Source of the DNA: Streptomyces sp. NBC_01217
GTDB lineage: Bacteria; Actinomycetota; Actinomycetes; Streptomycetales; Streptomycetaceae
Assembly: GCF_035994185.1 (NCBI RefSeq)
Contig: NZ_CP108538.1
Span: forward strand, 4,069,501-4,133,500
Direction: 5' to 3'
Length of the DNA stretch: 64,000 bases
In this document: piece after piece, positions 28,608-37,669 of the stretch
Numbering within the stretch: the stretch's first letter is position 1
How the letters are laid out: each line of letters starts with the position of its first letter
Notes under the pieces: model-generated
Seen by the model: the letters and a program-made list of their open reading frames with translations, nothing else
What the model was told of the DNA's origin: nothing
Database searches by the model: none
Program-made: the position numbers and the translations under genes

Positions 28608-29813
28608 ATGGAACCAGTCGCCGGCGCACGGCACTGCCCGTTCGACTACGCCGAGGCCCTCGAATTCGACCCGGTGCTCAGGCACTTGATGACCGAAGAA
28701 CCCGTCTCCCGCATCCGGCTGCCGCACGGCGACGGCGAGGCATGGCTCGTCACCGGCTACGACGACGTGCGCACGGTGACCACCGACCGGCGCTTCAGCC
28801 GCAGCGCCATCATCGGCCGGAACTTCCCGCGCATGACCCCCGAGCCGATCGTCCAGGACGAAGCGATCAACGTGATGGACCCGCCGGGCAGCAGCCGTCT
28901 GCGCAGCCTGATCTCGAAGGGCTTCGCACCCCGCCACATGGAGCGCATGAAGGTGCGCACCCAGCATGTCGTGGACGAGCTGCTGGACCGGATGGAGGAG
29001 CACGGCGCCCCCGCCGACCTCTTCGAGCACCTGGCGGCCCCGCTGCCGCTGACCACCATCTGCGAGGTCCTCGACATCCCCGAGGCCGACCGCGCGCAAC
29101 TGCGCGCCCACGCCCGGACGATGATGGACACGACCGTCGAGAACAAGGAGAACGCGGTACGGGCCAAGGCCGATCTCCGCGCCTACTTCCAGACGCTGAC
29201 GGCGCAGCGGCGCGCGAACCCGGGCGACGACCTGATCAGCGCGCTGGCCACGGCGCGCGACGGGGACGAGATCCTGAACGACCAGGAACTGACCGTGATG
29301 GCCATGGTCCTGCTCATCACGGGCCAGGACACCACCACGTACGAGATCGGGAACATCGCCTACACGCTGCTCACCAGGCCCGACGAGCTCGCCATGCTGC
29401 GCGCCCGCCCCGGCATGCTCCCGCAGGCCATCGAGGAGCTGCTGCGCTTCATCCCCTTCCGCAAGGGGGTCGGCATCCCCCGTGTCGCCACCGAGGACGT
29501 GGAGCTGAGCGGGGTCGCGATCCGGGCCGGGGACATCGTGCATGTCTCCTATCTGACGGCCAACCGTGACGGCCGGAAGTTCGACCGTCCCGACGAGCTG
29601 GATCTGGAGCGCAGCGCTCCGTCCCATATGACGTTCGGCTGGGGCGGACACCACTGTCTGGGCGCCCCGCTCGCGGCCACGGAGCTCCAGGTCGCCATCG
29701 GAACTCTGCTGGACCGCTTCCCCGCCCTGAAACTGGCGGCGCCGGCCGAGGAGGTGCGCTGGAACAAGACATCGATCTGGCGCTATCCCCTGGAACTGCC
29801 CGTCACCTGGTGA
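28608..29813 (+). CDS. Cytochrome P450, CYP158-like
   Basis: A 401-residue soluble P450. The I-helix motif GQDTT (239-243), the ExxR motif EELLR (276-280) and the heme loop FGWGGHHCLG with Cys350 are all intact. The opening (FDPVLRHLMTEEPVSRI, then a WLVT motif) resembles CYP158A proteins, which oxidatively couple flaviolin made from the RppA product. The start is ATG at 28608 after TGGAG. A strong terminator separates it from rppA 0.4 kb downstream, so the two are transcribed separately although probably in one pigment pathway. The CYP number is by resemblance only. Confidence 0.88.
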   Translation: MEPVAGARHCPFDYAEALEFDPVLRHLMTEEPVSRIRLPHGDGEAWLVTGYDDVRTVTTDRRFSRSAIIGRNFPRMTPEPIVQDEAINVMDPPGSSRLRSLISKGFAPRHMERMKVRTQHVVDELLDRMEEHGAPADLFEHLAAPLPLTTICEVLDIPEADRAQLRAHARTMMDTTVENKENAVRAKADLRAYFQTLTAQRRANPGDDLISALATARDGDEILNDQELTVMAMVLLITGQDTTTYEIGNIAYTLLTRPDELAMLRARPGMLPQAIEELLRFIPFRKGVGIPRVATEDVELSGVAIRAGDIVHVSYLTANRDGRKFDRPDELDLERSAPSHMTFGWGGHHCLGAPLAATELQVAIGTLLDRFPALKLAAPAEEVRWNKTSIWRYPLELPVTW

Positions 29814-29853
29814 CGGGGCCCCGGCACTGACTGTCATCGATGATGCGACGCCC

Positions 29854-29900
29854 CAGGGCGCCCGGCAAGCCGGAACGACCCCGGCCGGCCGGGCGCCCTG
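29854..29900 (+). terminator. Terminator after the P450 gene
   Basis: A 13-bp perfect stem (CAGGGCGCCCGGC / GCCGGGCGCCCTG) holds a 21-nt loop that can itself fold (GCCGG/CCGGC). It lies 40 bp after the P450 stop. Confidence 0.7.
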
Positions 29901-30212
29901 CTGTACATGGGCCCACGCATGCACCCCCCGGCTCGACGTGCGGCCCTGATCGGCCTGTCGTAGCGTGATCCCGACAGCCACCCGAGCCGTGGCGGATCAG
30001 TATCCGCCCATGAACGGCTAGAACTCAGTCTTCGACGGTCGGCCCGTCCGCGCCCGTTCCAGGGGTACAGAACCCGGCGCAGGAATCCACCAACGCTCAG
30101 TCTCGCGCCTAACCGCGCGTGCGGAGACGCGGTGGGCACTCCCGCGTCGGCGAACACCCCACAACCGGTTCCGGGCCCGGCGGTGTGGACCAAGTCCGCT
30201 AGGAGGAGTTCC
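29901..30212 (+). other. rppA upstream region
   Basis: This 312-bp stretch without a gene must hold the rppA promoter. A TAGCGT that fits the Streptomyces -10 form is at 29961-29966, but no matching -35 was found. AGGAGG at 30201-30206 is the rppA ribosome site. Confidence 0.35.
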
Positions 30213-31268
30213 ATGGCGGTTCTCTGCAAGCCGGCAATCGAGGTTCCCGAGTACATCATCACCAACGAGGAAACCCTGGACCTGGCTCAACGGTTGCACG
30301 GCGACCATCCGCAGATCGACCTGGTCCTTCGTCTCATCGAGCACACCGGGGTGCAGAAACGGCACCTGATACAACCGATCGACAAGGTGCTGCAGCATCC
30401 GGGTCTGGACGCCCGCAGCATCACCTACGAGCAACAGACCAAGGCCCGGGTTCCCGCGGTGGTGCGCCGGGCGCTCGAACAGGCCGAACTGGAGCCGCGG
30501 CAGATCGATTTGATCGTCTACGTCTCCTGCACGGGCTTCATGATGCCGCCGCCGACGGCGTGGCTCATCAGCGAGATGGGCTTCAGGCCGGAGACCCGGC
30601 AGCTACCGATCGCCCAGCTCGGCTGTGCCGCGGGCGGCGCTGCCGTCAACCGGGCCCACGACTTCTGCACGGCCTACCCGGACTCCAATGTCCTGGTCGT
30701 CGCCTGCGAGTTCTGCTCGCTGTGCTACCAGCCCACCGATCTGGGCGTCGGATCCCTGCTGTCCAACGGCCTGTTCGGCGACGGCATCGCCGCCGTCGTG
30801 GTCCGGGGCAGCGGTGGCACCGGGATCCGCCTGGAACGCAACGGCGCGTTCGTGATTCCGCGGACCGAGGACTGGATCTCCTACGCGGTCCGGTCCACCG
30901 GATTCCACTTCCAGCTCGACAAGCGTGTGCCCGGAACCATGGAACCCCTCGCCCCGGCGTTGAACGCCGTCGCGGAGGAGCACCAGTGGAACGCCAGCAA
31001 GATGGACTTCTACATCATCCACGCCGGCGGCCCGCGCATCCTGGACGATCTGAGCCTCTTCCTCGACGTACCGCCCGAGGCGTTCCGCTTCAGCCGGGCC
31101 ACGCTCACCGAGTACGGCAACATCGCCAGCGCGGTGGTGCTGGACGCCCTTGGCCGGATGTTCGACGAGGCTTCGGCCCTGGACGGCCACCGCGGCCTGA
31201 TGGCCGGCTTCGGCCCGGGCATCACCGCCGAGATCTCGCTGGGCACGTGGACGACGGACTCCGAGTAA
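30213..31268 (+). CDS. rppA: 1,3,6,8-tetrahydroxynaphthalene synthase (type III PKS)
   Basis: Homodimeric chalcone-synthase-like enzyme condensing five malonyl-CoA to THN, which oxidises to flaviolin and polymerises to melanin-like pigment. The 351-residue product has catalytic Cys138 (AQLGCAAGG), His270 (IIHAGGPRI) and Asn303 (YGNIAS). It also has the bacterial RppA-like N-terminus MAVLCKPAIEVPEYIITNEE. The start is ATG at 30213 with a perfect AGGAGG. The CYP158-like gene upstream is its expected tailoring partner; the usual rppA-rppB operon order is not kept here. Confidence 0.95.
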   Translation: MAVLCKPAIEVPEYIITNEETLDLAQRLHGDHPQIDLVLRLIEHTGVQKRHLIQPIDKVLQHPGLDARSITYEQQTKARVPAVVRRALEQAELEPRQIDLIVYVSCTGFMMPPPTAWLISEMGFRPETRQLPIAQLGCAAGGAAVNRAHDFCTAYPDSNVLVVACEFCSLCYQPTDLGVGSLLSNGLFGDGIAAVVVRGSGGTGIRLERNGAFVIPRTEDWISYAVRSTGFHFQLDKRVPGTMEPLAPALNAVAEEHQWNASKMDFYIIHAGGPRILDDLSLFLDVPPEAFRFSRATLTEYGNIASAVVLDALGRMFDEASALDGHRGLMAGFGPGITAEISLGTWTTDSE

Positions 31269-31279
31269 ATGGTCCGGGG

Positions 31280-31310
31280 TCGGGGTCCGGGGCATCGCCC
31301 CGGACCCCGA
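31280..31310 (+). terminator. Terminator after rppA
   Basis: A 14-bp perfect stem (left arm 31280-31293, right arm 31297-31310) with a 3-nt ATC loop lies 12 bp after the rppA stop. It is one of the strongest hairpins in the window. Confidence 0.85.
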
Positions 31311-31403
31311 CTCATGCCCCCACTTCACGCCTCCCCACTTCACGCCCCGCCCCCGCCTCGCGCCCCCGCCCCCTTGTCAGTGCCGGGTGCCAGACTCGAC
31401 AGC

Positions 31404-33098
31404 ATGACCGAACGTTGGGCTCTGGCCACCACGGAGACCGGCGGCGCGCTCCTCGCCCCGCTGGACCCCACCGGCCTGCCCTGCGCCCCGGTCCTGACCG
31501 AACCCGACCTCGTGGAGGCCGTCCGCTCCCGCCCGCAGGTCACCCGCTGGGTCTGGCGGTCCACCGCAGAGGTCTACCCGCGCCTGCTCGCGGCCGGCGT
31601 CACGGTGGCCCGCTGTTACGACATCGAGGTCGCCGAGTCCCTCCTCCTCGCACACGAGGGCCGTCTCGGCGAACCCCGCTCCGCGGCCGCCGCCCACGCC
31701 CGCCTGCGCAACGCCCCCGTACCCCCCGATCCCCCGCCCCGCTCCGCCGAGCCCGGCTCGCAGTCCTCCCTGTTCGAGCCGCAGTCCGGCACGGGCCTGC
31801 CCTTCGACGAGCTGCTCCAGGTGTACGCCGACCAGCTCCGCCGCCACGACGCCACCGCGCACCCGGGCCGGATGCGCCTGCTGACGGCCTCGGAATCGGC
31901 CGGCATGCTGGTCGCCGCCGAGATGAACCGGTCCGGCCTGCCCTGGCGCGCCGACGTCCACCGGGACGTCCTCCACGAACTGCTCGGCGAGCGGTACGCG
32001 GGTGGCGGCGAGCCCCGCAAGCTGGCCGAGCTGGCCGACGAGGTGTCGGCCGCCTTCGGCAGACGGGTCCGCCCCGACCTCCCCGCCGACGTGGTGAAGG
32101 CCTTCGCACAGGCCGGTATCAAGGTGAAGTCCACCCGCCGCTGGGAGCTGGAGGAGCTGGACCACCCGGCGGTCGCACCCCTCGTCCAGTACAAGAAGCT
32201 GTACCGGATCTGGACGGCGCACGGCTGGAGCTGGCTCCAGGACTGGGTGCGCGACGGCCGCTTCCGCCCCGAGTACCAGCCGGGCGGCACGGTCAGCGGC
32301 CGCTGGACGACCAACGGCGGAGGGGCGCTGCAGATCCCCAAGGTGATACGGCAGGCCGTCGTCGCCGACGAGGGCTGGCGCCTCGTCGTCGCGGACGCCG
32401 ACCAGATGGAGCCCAGAGTGCTGGCCGCGATCTCCCGCGATCCCGGTCTGATGGAGGTGGCGGGCCATGACGGCGATCTCTACACCTCGCTGTCGGACCG
32501 GGCGTTCCACGGCGACCGGGAGCACGCCAAGATCGCCCTGCTGGGCGCGGTCTACGGCCAGACCTCGGGCGACGGCCTGAAGAACCTCGCCGCCCTGCGC
32601 CGAAGATTTCCGCTGGCCGTGGCCTATGTGGACGATGCGGCGAAGGCGGGCGAGGAAGGACGTCTCGTACGGACGTGGCTGGGCCGGACCAGTCCGCCCG
32701 CGGCCGGGAGCGGGGAGGACGACGAGGCGGGAATCCCGCAGGAAAGTGCCGAACAGCCCTCCGCGGACGGGGAGTTCACCCCCGGTTACGCATCGTCGAA
32801 CGCGCGCGCCCGCGGCCGCTTCACCCGTAACTTCGTGGTGCAGGGCAGCGCCGCGGACTGGGCGCTGCTGCTCCTGGCCGCCCTGCGCCAGTCGCTGAGC
32901 TCCGCCGGTCTCCGGGCCGAACTGGTGTTCTTCCAGCACGACGAGGTGATCGTGCACTGCCCTCGGGAGGAGGCCGAGGAGGTGGTGGCCGCGATCCGGG
33001 CGGCCGGTGATCTGGCCGGGCGGACGGTCTTCGGCGAGACGCCGGTGCGTTTTCCGTTCACGACGGCGGTGGTGGAGCGCTACTCGGACGCGAAGTAG
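31404..33098 (+). CDS. Bifunctional 3'-5' exonuclease/DNA polymerase, family A
   Basis: A 564-residue polI-like enzyme, shorter than PolA (about 900) because the 5' nuclease is absent and the exonuclease-like N-terminus (about 1-170) is reduced. Polymerase motif A is VVADADQMEPRVL with metal Asp and the Gln/Glu/Arg cluster, motif B is KIALLGAVYGQTSGDG, and motif C is FFQHDEVIVHC. A low-complexity acidic insert (about 434-455) interrupts the fingers-to-palm region. The start is ATG at 31404 (MTERWALATTE). This second polI-type polymerase is widely kept in Streptomyces; its role in repair is inferred. Confidence 0.88.
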   Translation: MTERWALATTETGGALLAPLDPTGLPCAPVLTEPDLVEAVRSRPQVTRWVWRSTAEVYPRLLAAGVTVARCYDIEVAESLLLAHEGRLGEPRSAAAAHARLRNAPVPPDPPPRSAEPGSQSSLFEPQSGTGLPFDELLQVYADQLRRHDATAHPGRMRLLTASESAGMLVAAEMNRSGLPWRADVHRDVLHELLGERYAGGGEPRKLAELADEVSAAFGRRVRPDLPADVVKAFAQAGIKVKSTRRWELEELDHPAVAPLVQYKKLYRIWTAHGWSWLQDWVRDGRFRPEYQPGGTVSGRWTTNGGGALQIPKVIRQAVVADEGWRLVVADADQMEPRVLAAISRDPGLMEVAGHDGDLYTSLSDRAFHGDREHAKIALLGAVYGQTSGDGLKNLAALRRRFPLAVAYVDDAAKAGEEGRLVRTWLGRTSPPAAGSGEDDEAGIPQESAEQPSADGEFTPGYASSNARARGRFTRNFVVQGSAADWALLLLAALRQSLSSAGLRAELVFFQHDEVIVHCPREEAEEVVAAIRAAGDLAGRTVFGETPVRFPFTTAVVERYSDAK

Positions 33099-33351
33099 CC
33101 GAAGCGCTGCCCGGACTCGAAGCAGTCCCTCCGATCCCCCGCTGCTCACCCGTTCCCGGCCCCGAGGCAGGCTCCGGAGCAGGTACCGAAGCGGGTCGCG
33201 CGCCCGGTTCCTCGCCGAACCCGGCCAGCCCGTGGTCGTAGTGCGCGGGACGCAGATGCTGATGCCGATGCCGGGCATTGAGCAGATGGATGACGAACGC
33301 GGCGATCGCGATCATCGCCAGGACGACCACGACAGTGACCAGAGTGTCCAT
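33058..33351 (-). CDS. Small membrane protein of unknown function
   Basis: A 97-residue product: one N-terminal helix (MDTLVTVVVVLAMIAIAAFV), then a His-rich stretch (HLLNARHRHQHLRPAHYDHG) and a Pro/Ser/Gly tail with no structure. The start is ATG at 33349-33351 with AAGGGGG about 10 nt upstream. Its last 41 bp overlap the end of the DNA polymerase gene on the other strand. The tail may be a read-on, but the N-terminal part looks like a real membrane anchor. Function unknown. Confidence 0.6.
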   Translation of the reverse strand: MDTLVTVVVVLAMIAIAAFVIHLLNARHRHQHLRPAHYDHGLAGFGEEPGARPASVPAPEPASGPGTGEQRGIGGTASSPGSASATSRPSSAPPPPS

Positions 33352-33496
33352 GCGGTACCGGCCCCCTTCGATGCGCAGGCCGACAGGAGCGGCTCACCGC
33401 GAGCCGTACACATCAAGGCTACTCCGCAGCCCGGCACCCGCCCCCGGACAGCGGCCCGGGAGCGGGTGCCCCTTGGGGGAGACCCCTCTGACCTGC

Positions 33497-34768
33497 CTAC
33501 CCGCGTTCCCACAGCGCGGGGACGTCCGGCGGTTCCCAGCCGGTGATGGCCCAGGTGGAGCCGCCCGGGTCGGTGAGCGGATCGGTCGGGGCGCCGCTGG
33601 CGACCAGGGTGAGTCCGTACGCCTGGAGCGCCGGGTTCACCGGCTGGAAGTACGTCGTACCGCCCTGGGAACAGTCGCCGGAGCCGCCGGAGGTGACACC
33701 CTGCGCCTGGCTGCCGGAGATGAACGACCCGCCGGAGTCACCGGGTTCGGCGCACACATCGGTGCGGGTGACGCCGGAGACGGTGCCCTCCCGGTAGGTG
33801 ACGCTGGTGTTGCGCTGCTGGAGTGTTCCGCAGTGCCAGCCGGTCGTCGAGCCCGAGCGGCAGACGGACGAACCCTCCAGCACCTCGGTGGACCCGGTGA
33901 CCGTCACATCGCCGCTCCCGTACCCGTTCACCAGGGCGCGCGGCGTCCAGTCGGTGTTGGTGGCGACCCAGGAGTAGTCGCGGCCGGGGAAGGTGGAACC
34001 CTGGAAGGTGCCCTGGGCCTGCTGGTTGTAGCCGCTGCTGCTGACCCCGGGCGTTCCGCAGTGACCGGCGCTGACGAAGCCGGACTGGCTGCTGCCGCGC
34101 TTGACGGGGAAGCCGATCGAGCAGCGTCCCGAACCGTTCATGTAGTACGCGTCGCCGCCCCGCAGATCCACGAACGTACGGGGCTTCTCGGCGGACCGGG
34201 CGACCGTCACCACATCGCGCGGCACACCCGCCACGGCGAGGAAGACGTCGGCCGCCGAGGTGCGGGCGGCCTGCACGACCACGCGGTTGGTGGTCACGTC
34301 GACGAACCAGACGGGTACGTCCTCGGGGGCCTTGCGCAGCGCCACCCGGTCCAACGCGGCCTTGACCGCGTCGAGTTCGGCCAGGCTGTGCTCGACGACG
34401 ACGGCCCTGGCACCGGCCTTGCGGATCCGGTCGGTGTCCGCGGCATCGGTGGTGGCGACGGTCAGGACGGCATCGTCACCGCTGACCCGGGCCCCGGCGA
34501 AGTCCGCGCCGAGGGAGCTCTTCAGCCCGGCGGCGACGGCTGCCGCCCGGGACTCGTTGTCGCTCCTGTTGCGCGCCTCGGCGGCGGTCAGTCCGAGGTC
34601 GCGCCGCATGGCCTTCAGCAGGCCGGGCGAGAGCTGGTCCACGCCTTCGGCGGGAGGGGCGGGGTCGGCGGACGCGCTGCCGGTCAGGCCGGCCAGTGCG
34701 AGTGCACCGACGGCCACGGTGGCGGTACACGCGGCCAGGGCACGTCTGCGGAGGGTGGGGCTCTCCAC
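33497..34768 (-). CDS. Secreted alpha-lytic-type serine protease (S1E) with propeptide
   Basis: A 423-residue preproenzyme. A Sec signal (about 8-34, ending SASA) is followed by an alpha-lytic-protease propeptide (about 40-200) that folds the enzyme, then a chymotrypsin-like domain with triad His236 (SAGHC), Asp264 (FPGRDYSWV) and Ser345 (EPGDSGGS). Paired cysteines match Streptomyces griseus proteases. A short Pro-rich tail after the domain is unusual for the SGPA/B type. The start is GTG at 34766-34768 with AAGGAG six nt away. It is expected to be an extracellular nutrient protease. Confidence 0.92.
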   Translation of the reverse strand: MESPTLRRRALAACTATVAVGALALAGLTGSASADPAPPAEGVDQLSPGLLKAMRRDLGLTAAEARNRSDNESRAAAVAAGLKSSLGADFAGARVSGDDAVLTVATTDAADTDRIRKAGARAVVVEHSLAELDAVKAALDRVALRKAPEDVPVWFVDVTTNRVVVQAARTSAADVFLAVAGVPRDVVTVARSAEKPRTFVDLRGGDAYYMNGSGRCSIGFPVKRGSSQSGFVSAGHCGTPGVSSSGYNQQAQGTFQGSTFPGRDYSWVATNTDWTPRALVNGYGSGDVTVTGSTEVLEGSSVCRSGSTTGWHCGTLQQRNTSVTYREGTVSGVTRTDVCAEPGDSGGSFISGSQAQGVTSGGSGDCSQGGTTYFQPVNPALQAYGLTLVASGAPTDPLTDPGGSTWAITGWEPPDVPALWERG

Positions 34769-34956
34769 GGGGCTCTCCTTGACTTCGGGGGAATTGCCGC
34801 CAAGGTAGCCGCGCGCACATCACTCTCAGGAGATCCCGCTCTCCCCCTCACTTCGTGTTATCGGGCCCGTGGCCCGGAACATGCCGACGCGCCACCGATC
34901 CTCATCCCGCCGCCGTGACCTCCCCATACCGCCGTCCGTACCCATAGGTTCGCCCC

Positions 34957-35637
34957 ATGCGAATAGGTGAGCTGCTGGGTGCCGGACGATCCGCCGATGT
35001 GTACGCACTCGATGAGAAGTGGGTCCTGCGCCGATACCGCGACGGCATGGACGCCACCCACGAGTGGACGGTCATGTCCTACCTCAGCGCCCACGGCTAC
35101 CCGGTTCCCAGACTCGGTCCGCGCAACGCCGAGACGGCCCCCTGCGATCTGGTGCTGCAACGTCTGACCGGCCCGACGATGCTGGACTCCCTGCTGAACG
35201 GCGACCTGTCGGCGGCCGAGGCGGGCGCCGTGCTGGCCGATCTCCTCGCCGAACTGCACACCGTCCCGGCCCGGCTCTCCCCGCACCCCGAGGACCGGAT
35301 CCTCCACCTCGACCTGCATCCGGACAATGTGATGCTGACGGACCGGGGCCCGGTGGTGATCGACTGGAGCAACACCAGGGAGGGCGCACCGGCCGCGGAC
35401 CGGGCCATGTCGTCCCTGATCCTGGCCCAGGTAGCGGTCGACCCCCGGTCCCCCGCGTCGACGGGCGCCCGCGCCCTGCTGGAGGCCCTGGTGCCGCACC
35501 TCACCGCCTCAGGCGGCATCCCCGCCCACCACCTCGCCGAGGCGGCCTCGCAGCGCGCGGCGAACCCGACGATGAGCCCGCACGAGGTGGCGCTCATCGG
35601 CCGGGCGACGTCACTGATAGCCGAACTGACAACCTGA
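34957..35637 (+). CDS. APH-fold kinase (aminoglycoside phosphotransferase family)
   Basis: A 226-residue protein with the Brenner-type catalytic motif HLDLHPDNVML and metal motif VVIDWSN, preceded by an N-lobe with GAGRSADVYAL. This fits a small APH/choline-kinase-like phosphotransferase. The substrate is unknown; a resistance role cannot be assumed, because Streptomyces carries many such genes. The start is ATG at 34957, with only a weak AGG upstream. It converges on the LanM-dehydrogenase chimera, with 13 bp between the stops. Confidence 0.82.
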   Translation: MRIGELLGAGRSADVYALDEKWVLRRYRDGMDATHEWTVMSYLSAHGYPVPRLGPRNAETAPCDLVLQRLTGPTMLDSLLNGDLSAAEAGAVLADLLAELHTVPARLSPHPEDRILHLDLHPDNVMLTDRGPVVIDWSNTREGAPAADRAMSSLILAQVAVDPRSPASTGARALLEALVPHLTASGGIPAHHLAEAASQRAANPTMSPHEVALIGRATSLIAELTT

Positions 35638-35650
35638 AAGCCCCCAGGAC

Positions 35651-37669
35651 TCAGCCGATGTCACCGGGATGAAGGACGACCTTGGTCCACCCGTCGTCAC
35701 GGTGGTCGAAGTGCTCGTAGCCCTGCGCCGCTTCCGAGAGCGGCAGTTCGTGGGAGACGATCCAGGACGGCTTGGCCTTGCCCTGCTGGATGAGGTTGCA
35801 CAGCTGCCGGTTGTAGGCCTTCACATTGGCCTGCCCGGTCCCCATCGACTGCCCCTTGAACCAGTACATGCCGTAGTCGAAGGCGATCTCCCCCTCGTCC
35901 TTGTACAGCTGGTCCGGGCTGCCGGGGTCCTGGGCGACGAAGACACCGACCACACCGATGGTGCCGGTGAACTTCACCGACTGCACCAGGTTGTTCAGCG
36001 TCAGATTCGGCTGCTCGTGCCCCTGTGCGTCGTGTGCTTGGAAGCCCACGCACTCGCAGCCGCGGTCCGCGCCCAGGCCGTTGGTGTGCTCATTGATCTG
36101 GTCGATCAGCGAGGCCTTGGAGTCGTCGATGGGGATCGCGCCGATTTCCTCGGCCAGACGCAGCCGGTCCGGGTGACGGTCGACGACCATGACCTTGGCG
36201 GCGCTCTTGAGCTCCGCCGACAGGGCGGCCATCAGCCCGACCGGCCCGGCACCGTAGATGACGACGGTCTCGCCCGGCCGCACACCCGCGAGTTCGGTGC
36301 AGTGCCATCCGGTCGGGAAGACATCGGACAGCATCACGTAGTCGGTCTGCTTCTCCCGCGCTTCCTCCGGCAGCACCAGGCAGTTGGAATCCCCGTACGG
36401 AACCCGCAGGAACTCCGCCTGGCCACCGTTGTACGGCCCCATCCCCGCGAAGCCGTACGCGGCTCCGGCCATCCTCGGGTCCGTCGGCGTGGTCAGACAG
36501 AACGCCGTCAGCCCGTTGTCGCAGTTGCGGCAGAACCCGCAGCTGATGTTGAACGGCAGACAGACCAGGTCTCCCACCCTCACCCGGTCCACACCGTCAC
36601 CGACCTCGATCACCTCACCCATGTTCTCGTGCCCCAGGACGCGCCCCGTCTCCATGTCGGTGAAGTACGCCTGGTAGCCCATCGCCCTAACGTTCTCGGC
36701 GTGCAGGTCGGTGAGCGAGAACGTGACCGCCAGGGCCAGCAGTTGCCCGCACTGGTGGTAGAACCTCTCGACAATCGGGGCCTTGGCCTGGCGCGGGAAG
36801 ATCACATAGTCGCTGGCGCCCCGCGGGTAGTAGTTGAAGGCGCGCCAGCCCATCCCGGTGAGCTCGTAGCCGAGATACTCGATGTAGCCGTAGGCCTTAC
36901 GGACGGGAGCGGGCAGAGGCTCCCCGGATGTCGGACAGCGCGGCAGGATCCGGTAGGTCGGCAGCAGTTCGAGCCCGGCGGCGGGGTTCGCCGTGACATA
37001 GGCGTTGAAGATCTCGACGAGGCCCTGCCTCAGGAACCCGGGTTCGCCCGAGGCCCGGTTGGCCGCGGCCGAGTTCCCCGTGATCAGGCAGTCGATCTCC
37101 AGGTCGGACGGCTTGTAGACGACCTTCAGTGGAAAGCTCTTCGGGTTGCAGCCCTGGAACATGCGCGCGGCGAAGATGAGGATCAGGACCTGCTGGCCGC
37201 CCTTGTGGAAGTCGGACCCGGTCGACGAGATCTTGCTCAGCCCGCCCAGCGTCAGGCCGGGGTACATGTCGGCGAACAGGTCGGTGATGTCTTCGCGGTC
37301 GTCGAGGATCCGCTGGCAGGCCGTCGCGATGTTGCTCCGGAAGTTCTGGGCGATCTTGGCGAGAGCCTGTTCGGTAACCGGGAACTGCGTGAAGAACGCC
37401 GTGACGTTGTTGTCGTAGGTGCCCTGGTCGGCGGCGAGGACCTGGGCGTTGAACCAGCCCGCGTACGTCGCCGCGACGGGCGGGCGGGCCATCGCCTGGC
37501 CGACCGCGACGCAGAGCCACTGGTCCAGGCTTTCCGCCAGGTTGTTGAGGAGGCTGCCCTGGGCGAGTGCCTGTTTCACCCAGGGGTAATCCGCCGCCCC
37601 GAGCCCGGCCGGGGGCTCGCCGGCAAGCGTCGCCGTCAGGAACGTCCGGGTGTCCGTCAGATGATTCAA
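35651..37669 (-). CDS. Chimeric protein: LanM dehydratase fragment fused to zinc alcohol dehydrogenase
   Basis: A 672-residue in-frame fusion. Residues 1 to about 341 look like the DUF4135 dehydratase of class II lanthipeptide synthetases: GLSKISSTGSDFHKGGQQVLIL, LKVVYKPSDLEIDCL, LTDLHAENVRAMGYQAYFTD. From about 337 it is a formaldehyde-dehydrogenase-like ADH: GRVLGHENMGEV, structural-zinc cysteines in CGFCRNCDNGLTAFC, and the NAD loop GAGPVGL. The ADH lacks about 60 N-terminal residues, including the catalytic Cys of ICGSDLH. The LanM lacks the rest of the dehydratase and all of the cyclase. The join at TDMET (36647-36661) is a sequence both parents would share. The start TTG (37667-37669) overlaps the stop of a short ORF. 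It is probably a deletion product and neither activity is assured. Confidence 0.8.
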   Translation of the reverse strand: MNHLTDTRTFLTATLAGEPPAGLGAADYPWVKQALAQGSLLNNLAESLDQWLCVAVGQAMARPPVAATYAGWFNAQVLAADQGTYDNNVTAFFTQFPVTEQALAKIAQNFRSNIATACQRILDDREDITDLFADMYPGLTLGGLSKISSTGSDFHKGGQQVLILIFAARMFQGCNPKSFPLKVVYKPSDLEIDCLITGNSAAANRASGEPGFLRQGLVEIFNAYVTANPAAGLELLPTYRILPRCPTSGEPLPAPVRKAYGYIEYLGYELTGMGWRAFNYYPRGASDYVIFPRQAKAPIVERFYHQCGQLLALAVTFSLTDLHAENVRAMGYQAYFTDMETGRVLGHENMGEVIEVGDGVDRVRVGDLVCLPFNISCGFCRNCDNGLTAFCLTTPTDPRMAGAAYGFAGMGPYNGGQAEFLRVPYGDSNCLVLPEEAREKQTDYVMLSDVFPTGWHCTELAGVRPGETVVIYGAGPVGLMAALSAELKSAAKVMVVDRHPDRLRLAEEIGAIPIDDSKASLIDQINEHTNGLGADRGCECVGFQAHDAQGHEQPNLTLNNLVQSVKFTGTIGVVGVFVAQDPGSPDQLYKDEGEIAFDYGMYWFKGQSMGTGQANVKAYNRQLCNLIQQGKAKPSWIVSHELPLSEAAQGYEHFDHRDDGWTKVVLHPGDIG

